Shown here: positions 16,902 to 23,582 of the stretch, piece by piece
How the letters are laid out: every line of letters begins with the position of its first letter
Numbering within the stretch: the first letter of the stretch is position 1
Assembly (NCBI GenBank): GCA_964567665.1
Contig: CAZMNN010000006.1
Span: 1-64,000 of the forward strand
Length of the DNA: 64,000 nt
Reading direction: 5' to 3'
Origin: UBA1731 sp964567665
GTDB lineage: Bacteria; Verrucomicrobiota; Kiritimatiellia; RFP12; UBA1067
Notes under the pieces: generated by a model
Database searches by the model: none
Seen by the model: only the letters and a program-made list of their open reading frames with translations
Told to the model about the DNA's origin: nothing
Position numbers and translations under genes: made by a program

Positions 16902-17665
16902 GTCCGGCCTCCCTTTCCTTCGGCAACCTTTGATGCGATCAGCCCCGCACCATGCAGGGTAAGCGTCGCATCAACCGTAAAATCCATGTCTATTCCCTTC
17001 AAAGCCCAGCGGGCGAAGCCGCCCGTGGCGACAAGACGGAAATCCGTCCTGAAATTGCGCCCCAGTTCCTTCACAATCTCCCTGACCATGCCGCGATATC
17101 CAACAAGTGCGCCGAACCGCATCGCCTCCTCGGTGCTGCGTCCGATCTTCGGGCAGACTCCGCCCAATGCCATGCGCGGCAGCTTGGCGGTGCGCTCGAA
17201 GAGGTAGTCACGCATGAGAGGAAGGCCTGGGGCGATCACTCCACCGCGCCACACGCGGTCTGCCGTGACGACCGCAGCCGTGAAGGCGGTTCCGAAGTCG
17301 CACACGAGAACCGGGGCGCCATACCTGTCCACGGCGGCGGCGGCATCGGCAAGACGGTCTGCGCCTATCGTCTCAGGCTTCCTGTAGTCAAGTTCGATGC
17401 CGAGCGTCCCATCTGCAAAATCTGCGCTGGACACCTGATGGAACGGCATACGCATACGCCTCGCGAACGCCCTCCATCCCTTGTCTGCGCTCGGCACAAC
17501 GCTCAGATACGCCATGCCGCCGACGTCGGTGGCGGCAAGACCGGAGGCCGCCGTCTTTGCCGCCGCAGCTCCGCCATCAACATGGGAAACACGAACCACA
17601 CGGCCATTGGACCACAGTCCCACGGCCGTGCTTGTGTTTCCTACATCGACAACAATGAACTTCAT
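16898..17665 (-). CDS. coaX: Type III pantothenate kinase CoaX
   Basis: ATP-dependent pantothenate phosphorylation, the first step of coenzyme A synthesis. Type III motifs: DVGNTSTAVGLW (phosphate 1), CDFGTAFTAAVV (phosphate 2), GGVIAPGLPLMRDYLFERTAKLP and VATGGFARW. Length (255 aa) is normal. It starts 14 nt after the metY stop and overlaps the lipoprotein gene, so it depends on the metY promoter unless a weak internal one exists. Confidence 0.93.
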   Translation of the reverse strand: MKFIVVDVGNTSTAVGLWSNGRVVRVSHVDGGAAAAKTAASGLAATDVGGMAYLSVVPSADKGWRAFARRMRMPFHQVSSADFADGTLGIELDYRKPETIGADRLADAAAAVDRYGAPVLVCDFGTAFTAAVVTADRVWRGGVIAPGLPLMRDYLFERTAKLPRMALGGVCPKIGRSTEEAMRFGALVGYRGMVREIVKELGRNFRTDFRLVATGGFARWALKGIDMDFTVDATLTLHGAGLIASKVAEGKGGRT

Positions 17666-17679
17666 TGCGCTTTGCGGCG

Positions 17680-18954
17680 TCAGACCTTTGCAAGTGCCTG
17701 CTTGAGATCGTCTATGAGATCTTCCGGATCCTCAAGTCCGACAGAAAGACGGATGAGATCCGGCGGAATGCCGGCCGCCTTGAGCTGTTCATCGGTAAGC
17801 TGGCGATGCGTGTGCGAGGCCGGATGGAGAACGCAGCTCCAGGCGTCCGCAACGTGCGTCACGATACCGATCAGCTTCAGCGAGTCCATGAACTTGATGG
17901 AGGCATCACGGCCGCCCTTGATCCCGAACGTAAGCACTCCGCACGGAGACGGACCCTTGAACTGCTTTTTCATGAGCCGCCTGTACGGCGAATCGGGCAG
18001 GCCAGGGAAGTTCACCCATGCAACTTTCTTCTGGCTCTTGAGCCATTTCGCGACCTTGAGTGCGCTTTCCGCGTGGCGGCGGATGCGCACATGGAGCGAT
18101 TCAAGCCCAAGGTTGAGCAGGAATGCGTTGAACGGGGAGGGAATCGCGCCGAAGTCGCGCATCAGATGCGCGGTACACTTCACGATGTACGCCATTTTCC
18201 CGAACGCCTTCACGTATGAAAGCCCATGATAGGATTCATCCGGCTCGACAAGACCAGGGAACCTGTCGGCGTGTGCAGCCCAGTCGAAGTTTCCGCTGTC
18301 CACAATGCATCCGCCAACCTGCGATGAATGTCCGTCCATGTACTTGGTCGTCGCGTGGGTCACGATGTCACAGCCGAATTCGAACGGACGGCACAGCACC
18401 GGAGTGGGGAAGGTGTTGTCCACAATCAGCGGCACACCGTTCTTGTGCGCGATCTTCGCAAACTTCGCTATGTCAAGAACCACGCCGGACGGATTTGCAA
18501 CAGTCTCGCCGAATACGCACTTCGTGTTCGGACGGAACGCCTTCTGTATCTCCGCCGGCGATGCGTCCGGATCCACAAACGTGAACTCGATGCCAAGCTT
18601 CTTGAGGGACACAGCGAACAGGTTGAACGTGCCGCCGTATATCTGGGCGGACGACACTACATGGTCGCCGGCGTTGCAGAGGTTGAGAACGGCAAACGTG
18701 GACGCCGCCTGCCCCGATGACGTAAGTATCGCCGCCACTCCGCCTTCAAGGGCAGCGATCTTCTTCGCCACCTGGTCGTTCGTGGGATTGGCGAGACGGG
18801 TGTAGAAATACCCGCTCTCCTTGAGATCGAACAGATCCCCCATCTGCTGCGTGGTTTCGTACTTGAAAGTGGTCGAAGAGTAGATCGGCACCTGACGCGG
18901 CTCGCCCTTCTTCGGCCGCCATCCGCCCTGGACGCACAACGTATCTGTTCTCAT
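17680..18954 (-). CDS. metY: O-acetylhomoserine sulfhydrylase MetY
   Basis: PLP enzyme converting O-acetylhomoserine and sulfide to homocysteine. Cys/Met-metabolism motifs: IYSSTTFKY, YTRLANPTNDQ, LTSSGQAAS and the PLP lysine in THATTKYMDGHSSQVGG, with SHTHRQLTDEQL near the end. The chosen ATG (18954, 424 aa) has an AGGAG element and lies downstream of the -10 at 18986-18991; a frame 29 codons longer starts upstream of the predicted transcript start. It pairs with the MetX-MetW fusion (56006-57874) for direct sulfhydrylation. Confidence 0.92.
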   Translation of the reverse strand: MRTDTLCVQGGWRPKKGEPRQVPIYSSTTFKYETTQQMGDLFDLKESGYFYTRLANPTNDQVAKKIAALEGGVAAILTSSGQAASTFAVLNLCNAGDHVVSSAQIYGGTFNLFAVSLKKLGIEFTFVDPDASPAEIQKAFRPNTKCVFGETVANPSGVVLDIAKFAKIAHKNGVPLIVDNTFPTPVLCRPFEFGCDIVTHATTKYMDGHSSQVGGCIVDSGNFDWAAHADRFPGLVEPDESYHGLSYVKAFGKMAYIVKCTAHLMRDFGAIPSPFNAFLLNLGLESLHVRIRRHAESALKVAKWLKSQKKVAWVNFPGLPDSPYRRLMKKQFKGPSPCGVLTFGIKGGRDASIKFMDSLKLIGIVTHVADAWSCVLHPASHTHRQLTDEQLKAAGIPPDLIRLSVGLEDPEDLIDDLKQALAKV

Positions 18955-18985
18955 ATCCTGTATGTTCTCCTTTGAGTGGCTGTAG

Positions 18986-18994
18986 ATTATACCA
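18986..18994 (-). promoter_or_regulatory. Extended -10 of the metY-coaX-proB operon
   Basis: The minus strand reads TTT-TGG-TATAAT. The predicted start site is about 18979, giving a leader of about 25 nt that carries AAAGGAGAA. No SAM-riboswitch-like structure fits in this short leader. Confidence 0.65.
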
Positions 18995-19047
18995 AAACGG
19001 AGGCATATGTTTACCATCGCATGAAAAAACCACCCGCACACCTGCCA

Positions 19048-19599
19048 TCAGGGAGTGGTCGGACTGGCGGGGATCGAACCCGCGACCCCAACATCGGCGA
19101 TTTCCGCCGCCGCGCGGAGGCCGTTCGCGCCCGCCGTGTCACCGGCCGCCCTGAGGCGTTCACGTTCGAGTTCGAGTTCGGCTTTCTGGAGGTCTTTCAC
19201 CGCGTCTATTTCCGCCGTGATCTGCTTCAGCCGTGCGTCCGCCGCCGCAACTGACGCGGCATGGCACTTCTCAATGGCGGCCTGGTATTCGCCGACGGCC
19301 TTGACGCGCCCGTCGAACGCCTTGCGTTCTTCTTCGGCGGCCTTCTTCGCCGCCGTCTCTGATGCAGTCCAGAACTCAATGATTTTCTTCGTGAGAAAGC
19401 CAACGGCCGTTGCGCCCATTTCCCAAATAGAACCCTTGAACAAATTGTTAATTGTTTGTCCAAGATAGGTATTTGCGCCACCGAACACCTCACCGAGTTT
19501 AGCGGCCGCCGCTCCAAGCCCTTTGAGGTTATCGTTCGCTTTCTTAAAGCCCGTTGTGTCAGCCGTGGACTTCAGAACTATGTCAACCGTTTTCGCCAT
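19048..19599 (-). CDS. Phage tape-measure-like N-terminal fragment reading into att
   Basis: The first 90 residues (MAKTVDIVLKSTADTTGFKK, then helical with GLGAAAAKLGEVFGG) resemble the start of phage tail tape-measure proteins. A long Ala/Glu coiled-coil-like region follows to about 165. The last residues (GVAGSIPASP) are only the translation of the att/tRNA T-arm, and the stop lies beyond the repeat in host DNA. The reading frame is therefore cut by the recombination boundary, and the native C-terminus is missing. The fragment could still be translated. Its presence suggests a phage ancestry for the element. Confidence 0.55.
   Translation of the reverse strand: MAKTVDIVLKSTADTTGFKKANDNLKGLGAAAAKLGEVFGGANTYLGQTINNLFKGSIWEMGATAVGFLTKKIIEFWTASETAAKKAAEEERKAFDGRVKAVGEYQAAIEKCHAASVAAADARLKQITAEIDAVKDLQKAELELERERLRAAGDTAGANGLRAAAEIADVGVAGSIPASPTTP
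19056..19094 (-). repeat. Distal att site (orphan copy of tRNA-Lys 3' end)
   Basis: 39 bp identical to 23402-23440, covering CCA, discriminator, acceptor 3' strand, T-arm and variable loop, but no anticodon arm. It is the second attachment-site copy produced by integration. Confidence 0.88.
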
Positions 19600-19628
19600 T
19601 TGCCAGCCTCGATCGTTTGTGCTAAACT
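19600..19628 (+). promoter_or_regulatory. Promoter of the 53-aa membrane peptide
   Basis: TTGCCA (19600-19605), a 17-bp spacer and TAAACT (19623-19628), with TGC directly before the -10. The ATG at 19637 follows after 8 nt, so the transcript should be leaderless or nearly so. The -35 overlaps the divergent tape-measure start. Confidence 0.55.
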
Positions 19629-19636
19629 ACCCGGCC

Positions 19637-19798
19637 ATGAGTTCGGAAATGAAAAAGTTTCTTTTGTCCTTGCCGCAAACCCCTTCGGATGCGGCGGACG
19701 AGCCGGTCACGCCTGAACAGCACAAGTTCAATTGCATTTTTTGCATTGTGCTGCTCCTCGCTGTGATTGTTTGTGCGCTCATCGACCTGCTTTCCTGA
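19637..19798 (+). CDS. 53-aa single-pass membrane peptide
   Basis: Starts MSSEMKKFLLSLPQTPSDAA, then one hydrophobic helix (about residues 31-53: FNCIFCIVLLLAVIVCALID) ending at the C-terminus. ATG at 19637 is favoured over a longer frame starting at 19523, because a good promoter ends 8 nt before it. In size and shape it could be a holin-like peptide, a small membrane toxin or a phage-type immunity peptide; sequence alone does not decide. Confidence 0.5.
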   Translation: MSSEMKKFLLSLPQTPSDAADEPVTPEQHKFNCIFCIVLLLAVIVCALIDLLS

Positions 19799-20508
19799 CT
19801 TGATCCGCCATTAGCCGCTGGGTCTCGCGTTCGCGCGGCGAAAGCTCGAACACGTGCGCCGCCGCCCGTTCCGCCGCCGCCCGTTCCGCCGCCGCCCGTT
19901 CCGCCGCCGCACGTTCCGCCGCCGCACGTTCCGCCGCCGCACGTTCCGTCAGCAGCAGCCCGCCGCCGAAGATTGCCTCCTTGCCCTGCGCGTCAATCCT
20001 GCGGACGAACACGCCCTCGCCGCGCGGGCGTTTCGCACATGAGCGCGTCAGGCGCGACCTTCAACGCGGCGCACGCCCTGACCAGCCGCCGCTCGATCTC
20101 CGCGAGGTTCTGCGCCGCCGCCGAACGGTCGGCGCGGTGGCGCACGTCCCGCCCGTCGTCCGAACGCGCCGCCTCCGCGTCATCGAACCCCGTGGCGGCG
20201 TATCGACACGCCCGCGCTATTTCCTCACGCGCCACAGGAAGGGACTTCGCCCATTCGCCGACCTTCGCGTCGATGTCGCCGGGCGTTTCCAGCCCGTTGA
20301 AGAATCCCGGAATCCGCGCATGTGCGAGCGCGAGCGCCCAGAGCGTGAAGCGCGTTTCCTCGTTCGCGGCGGCGCGGACGGCGTATCCGTGGTACCACGT
20401 GTACGCCTGGACGGTCGGCTGGTGGAACGGGATGTCGCCCGCCCAGCCGACGCGCGGAAAGTTTGCCGCCGCCCAATCTTCGAGCTCGGCTTTCTTCTCT
20501 TCGCTCAT
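19779..20508 (-). pseudogene. Unknown element gene, split by a one-base insertion
   Basis: The upstream frame (20508-19993) starts MSEEKKAELEDWAAANFP and has Trp/Tyr-rich helices (QAYTWYHGYAV). It runs out of frame near 20022 in a CGCGCGGCGAG stretch. The downstream frame (to 19779) continues GEGVFVRRIDAQGKEAIF, then six ERAAA repeats and a basic tail. The locus is 730 nt, one over a multiple of three, so removing one base restores a 242-aa protein. No family was recognised. A GGACGGAGGA Shine-Dalgarno precedes the start and two operator palindromes lie upstream (20536-20552, 20591-20609). Sequencing error or programmed frameshifting cannot be excluded. Confidence 0.5.
19858..19947. repeat. 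Six tandem copies of a 15-bp repeat
   Basis: The unit is GCCGCCGCMCGTTCC; the first three copies have C and the last three A at the variable position. On the minus strand it encodes (ERAAA)6, a likely helical spacer inside the frameshifted gene. Copy number probably varies between strains by slippage. Confidence 0.9.
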
Positions 20509-20535
20509 CTTGATCCTCCGTCCAGCCTTGCACAG

Positions 20536-20552
20536 AGGTTGATTATCACCTT
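20536..20552. promoter_or_regulatory. Operator-like site 2 (imperfect)
   Basis: AGGTTGATTATCACCTT, one change from the palindrome at 20591-20609, located 28 nt before the start of the frameshifted gene at 20508. Confidence 0.45.
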
Positions 20553-20590
20553 TGTGCGAAAAAATAATGCATACGGCGGGCGCACCGCCA

Positions 20591-20609
20591 GAAGGTGATT
20601 ATCACCTTC
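20591..20609. promoter_or_regulatory. Operator-like site 1, perfect 19-bp palindrome
   Basis: GAAGGTGAT-T-ATCACCTTC is perfectly symmetric. With the site at 20536-20552 it flanks an AT-rich stretch (20553-20575) that could hold the -10 for the gene starting at 20508. The same core recurs at the toxin promoter (21680-21692). Confidence 0.6.
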
Positions 20610-20611
20610 CG

Positions 20612-20743
20612 TCAAAAAAATATCCAGCTGCTGTCGAATCTTTTCCGAGAAGGAAACCCCTCGAATTCGCATTGTGTAAGAAAGTTGATAGCGTCTTTTT
20701 GCTCAAGCTCGCACACCACGAGCACATTTTCATCACTGTTCAT
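20612..20743 (-). CDS. 43-aa small protein coupled to the RHH gene
   Basis: ATG at 20743 lies inside the last codons of the RHH gene (11-nt overlap), with AAGGGGAAAAAA as Shine-Dalgarno just upstream. The peptide starts MNSDENVLVVCELEQKDAIN and ends WIFF, two bases before operator site 1. It is acidic to neutral and mixed alpha/beta. No family was recognised. The tight coupling supports expression. Confidence 0.45.
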   Translation of the reverse strand: MNSDENVLVVCELEQKDAINFLTQCEFEGFPSRKRFDSSWIFF

Positions 20744-20900
20744 CTTTTTTCCCCTTCTTAAGTTCGTCAAGTATAAGCATCTCAAGCAAATCTTTTACAG
20801 TCATGCCACGCTCTTCTGCGGCATCCTTGAATTTATCGGCTACCGCTTTAGGTACATAACCGCCAATAAATGCTTTTCCTTTTTTCCTTTGATTCGGCAT
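20733..20900 (-). CDS. 55-aa ribbon-helix-helix-like protein
   Basis: Starts MPNQRKKGKAFIGGYVPKAV, with a beta-strand then two helices (VADKFKDAAEERGMTVKDLLEMLILDELKKG), the layout of CopG/Arc-type DNA-binding proteins, which bind DNA as dimers. The ATG at 20900 has AGGAG 5 nt upstream, so the 10-codon longer version is rejected. It sits between the frameshifted 65-aa gene and the 43-aa gene and is a candidate ligand for the GGTGATTATCACC operators. A Lys/Glu-rich tail ends the protein. Confidence 0.6.
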   Translation of the reverse strand: MPNQRKKGKAFIGGYVPKAVADKFKDAAEERGMTVKDLLEMLILDELKKGKKDEQ

Positions 20901-20914
20901 AAATCTCCTGGCGG

Positions 20915-21111
20915 TCACGCCTTCGTCCACTTGTCGCGCGAGGCTTCGAGCCGTCCCCTCACGTCCACCAAAACGATGTCGAGTGTATGCTTGCCCGTCT
21001 TGCGGAAGTGGCGCGATCCGCCTCGGCCTCCATCCGTGCGCGGATGGAGCGGGCGGCGTTGATGTCGCACCCGTGTTCAGCCATGATGGCTTTCAGTGTC
21101 GGCAATCTCAT
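20915..21111 (-). pseudogene. Unknown 65-aa gene with a one-base deletion
   Basis: ATG at 21111 overlaps the antidote stop as ATGA and the frame starts MRLPTLKAIMAEHGCDINAA. After codon 33 (near 21013, GATCGCGCC) it goes out of frame and would stop at 20959 with 50 aa. Restoring one C gives RRHFRKTGKHTLDIVLVDV and a natural end at 20915, 14 nt before the RHH start with its Shine-Dalgarno in between. The operon spacing supports a single ancestral 65-aa protein. No family was recognised. Sequencing error is the main alternative. Confidence 0.5.
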
Positions 21112-21329
21112 GCAATCACCGGCATTGGCGATGTGCGCACCGTGCGCCGCCGACGGCCATGCGTCCGCTCTTGCTCAATCGACTTGATCACGGCGCCAAC
21201 TGCGGATATGACAAGCCCGCAGTCGCGTTCCTTGACCGCATCCTCCAGCATTGCCTCAAGGAAGTGAGCCCGGTCTTCGGACGTCTTGAGTTCGTCTTCT
21301 ATCTTCCACTCTGTCAATCTTGTCGCCAT
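21108..21329 (-). CDS. Addiction-module antidote-like protein (HigA/DNA-binding type), truncated
   Basis: The N-terminus (KIEDELKTSEDRAHFLEAML) matches the start of the 'putative addiction module antidote' family that pairs with HigB-like killers: a helix of the type YLKTEEDIAAYLEAALED. The family helix-turn-helix that should follow is not recognisable; the last 25 residues are basic (THGRRRRTVRTS). At 73 aa it is shorter than the usual 95-100. It lies 11 nt after the killer gene, the expected toxin-first order for this family. It may be a diverged or C-terminally rearranged antitoxin. Confidence 0.55.
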   Translation of the reverse strand: MATRLTEWKIEDELKTSEDRAHFLEAMLEDAVKERDCGLVISAVGAVIKSIEQERTHGRRRRTVRTSPMPVIA

Positions 21330-21340
21330 GTGCTGCCTCC

Positions 21341-21628
21341 TTAGATGTTTCGAGCGATTTCCTTTGCAAGTTCGATGTCCTCGAACTGCGTTTTCTTTGT
21401 GCCGCCGAGAAGAAGGATGACGATCTCTTCGCCCCGCTGCGTGAAGTAGAGTCGGTAGCCGGGTTCGCAGTGGATGCGCATTTCGCTCACTCCTTCGCCG
21501 ACGGGCTTGACGTCGCCGGGATTTCCAAGGCTGAGGCGGAATATCCTCGCCCTAACGTGCGCACGCGCACGAGCGTCACGGAGATTCCGTTCCCATGCGG
21601 CGAATTCATCTGTCTTTGTTATCGTCAT
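21341..21628 (-). CDS. HigB/RelE-type addiction-module killer protein
   Basis: 95-aa toxin of the RelE/ParE superfamily, expected to cleave mRNA on the ribosome. Family features: MTITKTDEFAAWERNLRD, the Arg-rich helix ARARAHVRARIFRLSLGNPGDVKPVGEGVSEMR (split here by turns), and YRLYFTQRGEEIVILLLGGTKKTQ near the end. ATG at 21628 with AAGGAA upstream is preferred to a start 21 codons earlier, which overlaps the promoter. The -10 lies at 21668-21673 with the operator just upstream, consistent with repression by its antitoxin. Confidence 0.82.
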   Translation of the reverse strand: MTITKTDEFAAWERNLRDARARAHVRARIFRLSLGNPGDVKPVGEGVSEMRIHCEPGYRLYFTQRGEEIVILLLGGTKKTQFEDIELAKEIARNI

Positions 21629-21667
21629 CGTCGTTCCTTGCGCCCTGGTGGGCGCTTGACGGCGCGT

Positions 21668-21676
21668 ATTGTACCA
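21668..21676 (-). promoter_or_regulatory. Extended -10 of the killer-antidote operon
   Basis: The minus strand reads TGTGG-TACAAT. It sits 3 bp downstream of the operator palindrome (21680-21692), which therefore covers the spacer region. Confidence 0.6.
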
Positions 21677-21679
21677 CAA

Positions 21680-21692
21680 GGTGATTATCACC
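21680..21692. promoter_or_regulatory. Operator-like site 3 at the toxin promoter
   Basis: Perfect palindrome GGTGATTATCACC, sharing its core with the sites at 20536-20552 and 20591-20609. A half-site GGTGATT follows at 21698-21704, towards the divergent hicB promoter. Confidence 0.6.
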
Positions 21693-21762
21693 GCAATGGT
21701 GATTTAATGTGTTTTTCATGTTTTTTTTTTCGATGGAGTTTTCATGCGCCCCCACCCGTCCG

Positions 21763-21771
21763 TGGTATAAT
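21763..21771 (+). promoter_or_regulatory. Extended -10 of hicBA
   Basis: TGG-TATAAT; predicted start site about 21778. AAGGA precedes the hicB ATG at 21797. Confidence 0.65.
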
Positions 21772-21796
21772 AGGCGGCGAAAGGACGAACAAGGAA

Positions 21797-22027
21797 ATGA
21801 GCGGAATACAGGCAATAATCCACAAATGCGAAGCCCCAGAGACGGGCTATTGGGCGGAAGTCCCCGCGTTGCCGGGATGCGTCACGCAAGGCGAGACGCT
21901 GGAAGAAGTCCGTGCGATGATTCAGGACGCCGTAAGTGGATGGCTGACGGCGGCATGGGATCTCGCCATGAAGGGACGGAACCCTCAGCTCGCCAAGACA
22001 GACATCATGGAGCCGGTGTTCGCGTGA
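21797..22027 (+). CDS. hicB: HicB-family antitoxin
   Basis: 76-aa partial-RNase-H-fold protein of the HicB family: CEAPETGYWAEVPALPGCVTQGETLEEVRAMIQDAV split over its two motifs (YWAEVPALPGC and GETLEEV). It neutralises HicA. The C-terminal tail (GRNPQLAKTDIMEPVFA) is too short for a DNA-binding domain, so autoregulation would need another factor or the complex. Its stop overlaps the hicA GTG start (GTGA). The hicB-first order is the reverse of the commonest arrangement but well known. Confidence 0.9.
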   Translation: MSGIQAIIHKCEAPETGYWAEVPALPGCVTQGETLEEVRAMIQDAVSGWLTAAWDLAMKGRNPQLAKTDIMEPVFA

Positions 22028-22233
22028 AGCCGAAGACCTACGCGCAGATCGTCGAAGTGCTCAAGGCGCACGGCTTCGAGTTCGTGCGTTCGTCAGGTTC
22101 GCACAGACAGTTCCACAAGCCGGGCCATGTGCTGATCGTCACCGTGCCGTATCACGGGCGGAGTACAATAATCAAGGTCGGCGTGGTGAAGAACATCGCC
22201 CGCCAGTCGCAAATATCAGAAGCGGAATTTTAA
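22024..22233 (+). CDS. hicA: HicA-family mRNA interferase toxin
   Basis: 69-aa toxin with a double-stranded-RNA-binding fold that cleaves mRNA. Family motifs: YAQIVEVLKAHGFEFVRSSGSHRQFHKPG with the catalytic His in SGSHRQF, then VTVPYHGRSTIIKVGVVKNIARQ. GTG start at 22024, overlapping the hicB stop. Its 3' end overlaps the truncated integrase 3' end by four bases (convergent), suggesting that the cassette arrived together with loss of the integrase C-terminus. Confidence 0.9.
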   Translation: MKPKTYAQIVEVLKAHGFEFVRSSGSHRQFHKPGHVLIVTVPYHGRSTIIKVGVVKNIARQSQISEAEF

Positions 22234-23279
22234 CTACGCCAATCGCAGGAATAAGAACCCACGAGCCGCTCCGTTAAGAGAATCGGATGAAATGAAGGGC
22301 ACATTTTTGCGCGTTGCAGTCCGGCAATGCGCTGCGCCCTTCGGCGTTCATCCTCATTCGGACGCAGCGGCTCCATACGCTCCACACGTGCAGCCGCCGC
22401 CCGTTCGGCGAGCGTCCGTTCCGGCGAGAATATGCTGCCCTCCGCGCCGTCGTACTTCCGGAGTATCGTCTGCGCACGGGGGCCGATGGCAACCACCCGC
22501 ACCTGCCGCCGCCATTCGTTTTTGTGGTGTTCCGGGCGGTACGCCCAAACTTCGCCAATGCGCTCTATCCTGTTCCACGAAAGCCCGCACATTTCGCCGG
22601 GGCGCATCCCGGTAAGCCTGTGGACGCGCACCATGTCCGCCAGCGACGACGGCAGCGCGGCGCACGTGCGCTCGACCACATCGCCCGGCACCGCCCTTAC
22701 CGGGACGGTTTCGCGCGCCGCAGAGCGGAAAGCCCGCAGGTTCGCCACCTGCGTAAGCTCTGCTTTCGTCTGTGCGGATATGAGCGCTTCGTCAAGCGCC
22801 CACTTGAAAAGCTGCCTGGCAGAGCAGAGCGCACCATTGATCGTCACGCGAGCCAAGCCGCGCTTGATGAGGTGGTCGCGGAAAGCCAGCATGTCCGGAT
22901 GCGTAAGGGCCTCCACCGGACGATTTCCGAAAAGTGCGCGGAGCGTCCGCACGTGAACCGCATTCACTGCGGCGCGTCCCGTCGGCGTTCCGTCCGGATG
23001 CCTGTAGTACGTCTCTGCGAACCGCACCCACTTGTCACATAGTTCATTGACGGTAAATATCGGCATACCGTCGTCCCTGGTCTTGACGACCCGAGCATCC
23101 CAAAGACGGAACGCCGCCGATTCGGCCACCGACTGCGGACACTCCGCCGGTATTCTTTTGCCGGAAAACGGAAACGTAAGCAGCACATCGCGCCGCCTTT
23201 CCTCATCCGGAAATTTTACCCGCCAATGCCACGCGCCGTGAGACTTCCACACGGTTCCCGGCACATTCTGTCTTGCCAT
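22230..23279 (-). pseudogene. Tyrosine integrase lacking the catalytic C-terminus
   Basis: 349-aa phage/island integrase. The N-terminal arm and core-binding domain are present (ELCDKWVRFAETYY, NALFGNRP-like segment, TINGALCSARQLFKWA), and the first catalytic Arg is in HRLTGMRPGEMCGL. The rest of the catalytic site is missing: no HxLRH box and no Tyr nucleophile; the protein instead ends PILLTERLVGSYSCDWRS. The 3' end abuts hicA. It reads away from the tRNA-Lys attachment site, as expected for the element's own integrase. Excision would need an enzyme from elsewhere. Confidence 0.8.
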
Positions 23280-23401
23280 TTTCGCCTGTCCTTCCCTTCG
23301 GAAGTGTCAGCACTTTTGTCAGCACTCCATTCGCGGAGTGCTGTACGATATGCACATAACTTCCAATGCTTGACAGGCTACCGTAGTTTTCGCGGCTTAA
23401 C

Positions 23402-23477
23402 TGGTCGGACTGGCGGGGATCGAACCCGCGACCCCAACATTAAAAGTGTCGTGCTCTACCAACTGAGCTACAGTCCG
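23402..23477 (-). tRNA. tRNA-Lys (anticodon TTT)
   Basis: Complete cloverleaf on the minus strand: acceptor CGGACTG/CAGTCCG, D-arm GCTC/GAGC, anticodon stem CGACA/TGTTG with loop CTTTTAA, T-arm GCGGG/CCCGC, discriminator A and encoded CCA. The 3' 39 bp double as attachment site of the element to its left; the intact tRNA was restored on integration. Confidence 0.95.
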
Positions 23478-23554
23478 GTGCCATAAAATTGCGGCATATT
23501 ATACACTATTCAGCCGAAAAATCAAGCGGCGCACCTCTAAACCAAGCGGTTAAC

Positions 23555-23576
23555 GCCCCAGACCGGAGTCTGGGGC
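23555..23576. terminator. Perfect 9-bp hairpin after the giant surface gene
   Basis: GCCCCAGAC/GTCTGGGGC with a CGGA loop, 6 nt beyond the stop at 23583. No T-run follows on the minus strand, so it may end transcription weakly or protect the mRNA 3' end. Confidence 0.5.
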
Positions 23577-23582
23577 AAGATG

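Larger units (their letters stand above)
19056..23440. mobile_element. tRNA-Lys-integrated element with degraded integrase
   Basis: A perfect 39-bp direct repeat of the tRNA-Lys 3' end (19056-19094 and 23402-23440) brackets about 4.4 kb. The copy at 23402 is part of the intact tRNA; the one at 19056 is the orphan distal end. A tyrosine-recombinase gene lies next to the tRNA and points inward, as in classic tRNA-integrating islands. Cargo: a tape-measure-like fragment, an RHH protein, two toxin-antitoxin modules, several small unknown genes and repeated GGTGATTATCACC operators. The integrase lacks its catalytic C-terminus and two cargo genes are frameshifted, so the element is probably no longer autonomous. 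Confidence 0.85.

Noticed and set aside
18955..18985. SAM-responsive leader before metY
   Set aside because: Only about 25 nt lie between the predicted transcript start and the ATG, too short for any known SAM riboswitch.
19056..19094. Possible second tRNA gene at 19056
   Set aside because: Only the 3' 39 bp of tRNA-Lys are present; no anticodon or D-arm. It is the attachment-site duplicate.
21721..21730. Run of ten T read as another A-tract promoter
   Set aside because: On neither strand do a TTGAMA box and a -10 flank it with the 16-bp geometry; hicB has its own extended -10 downstream.
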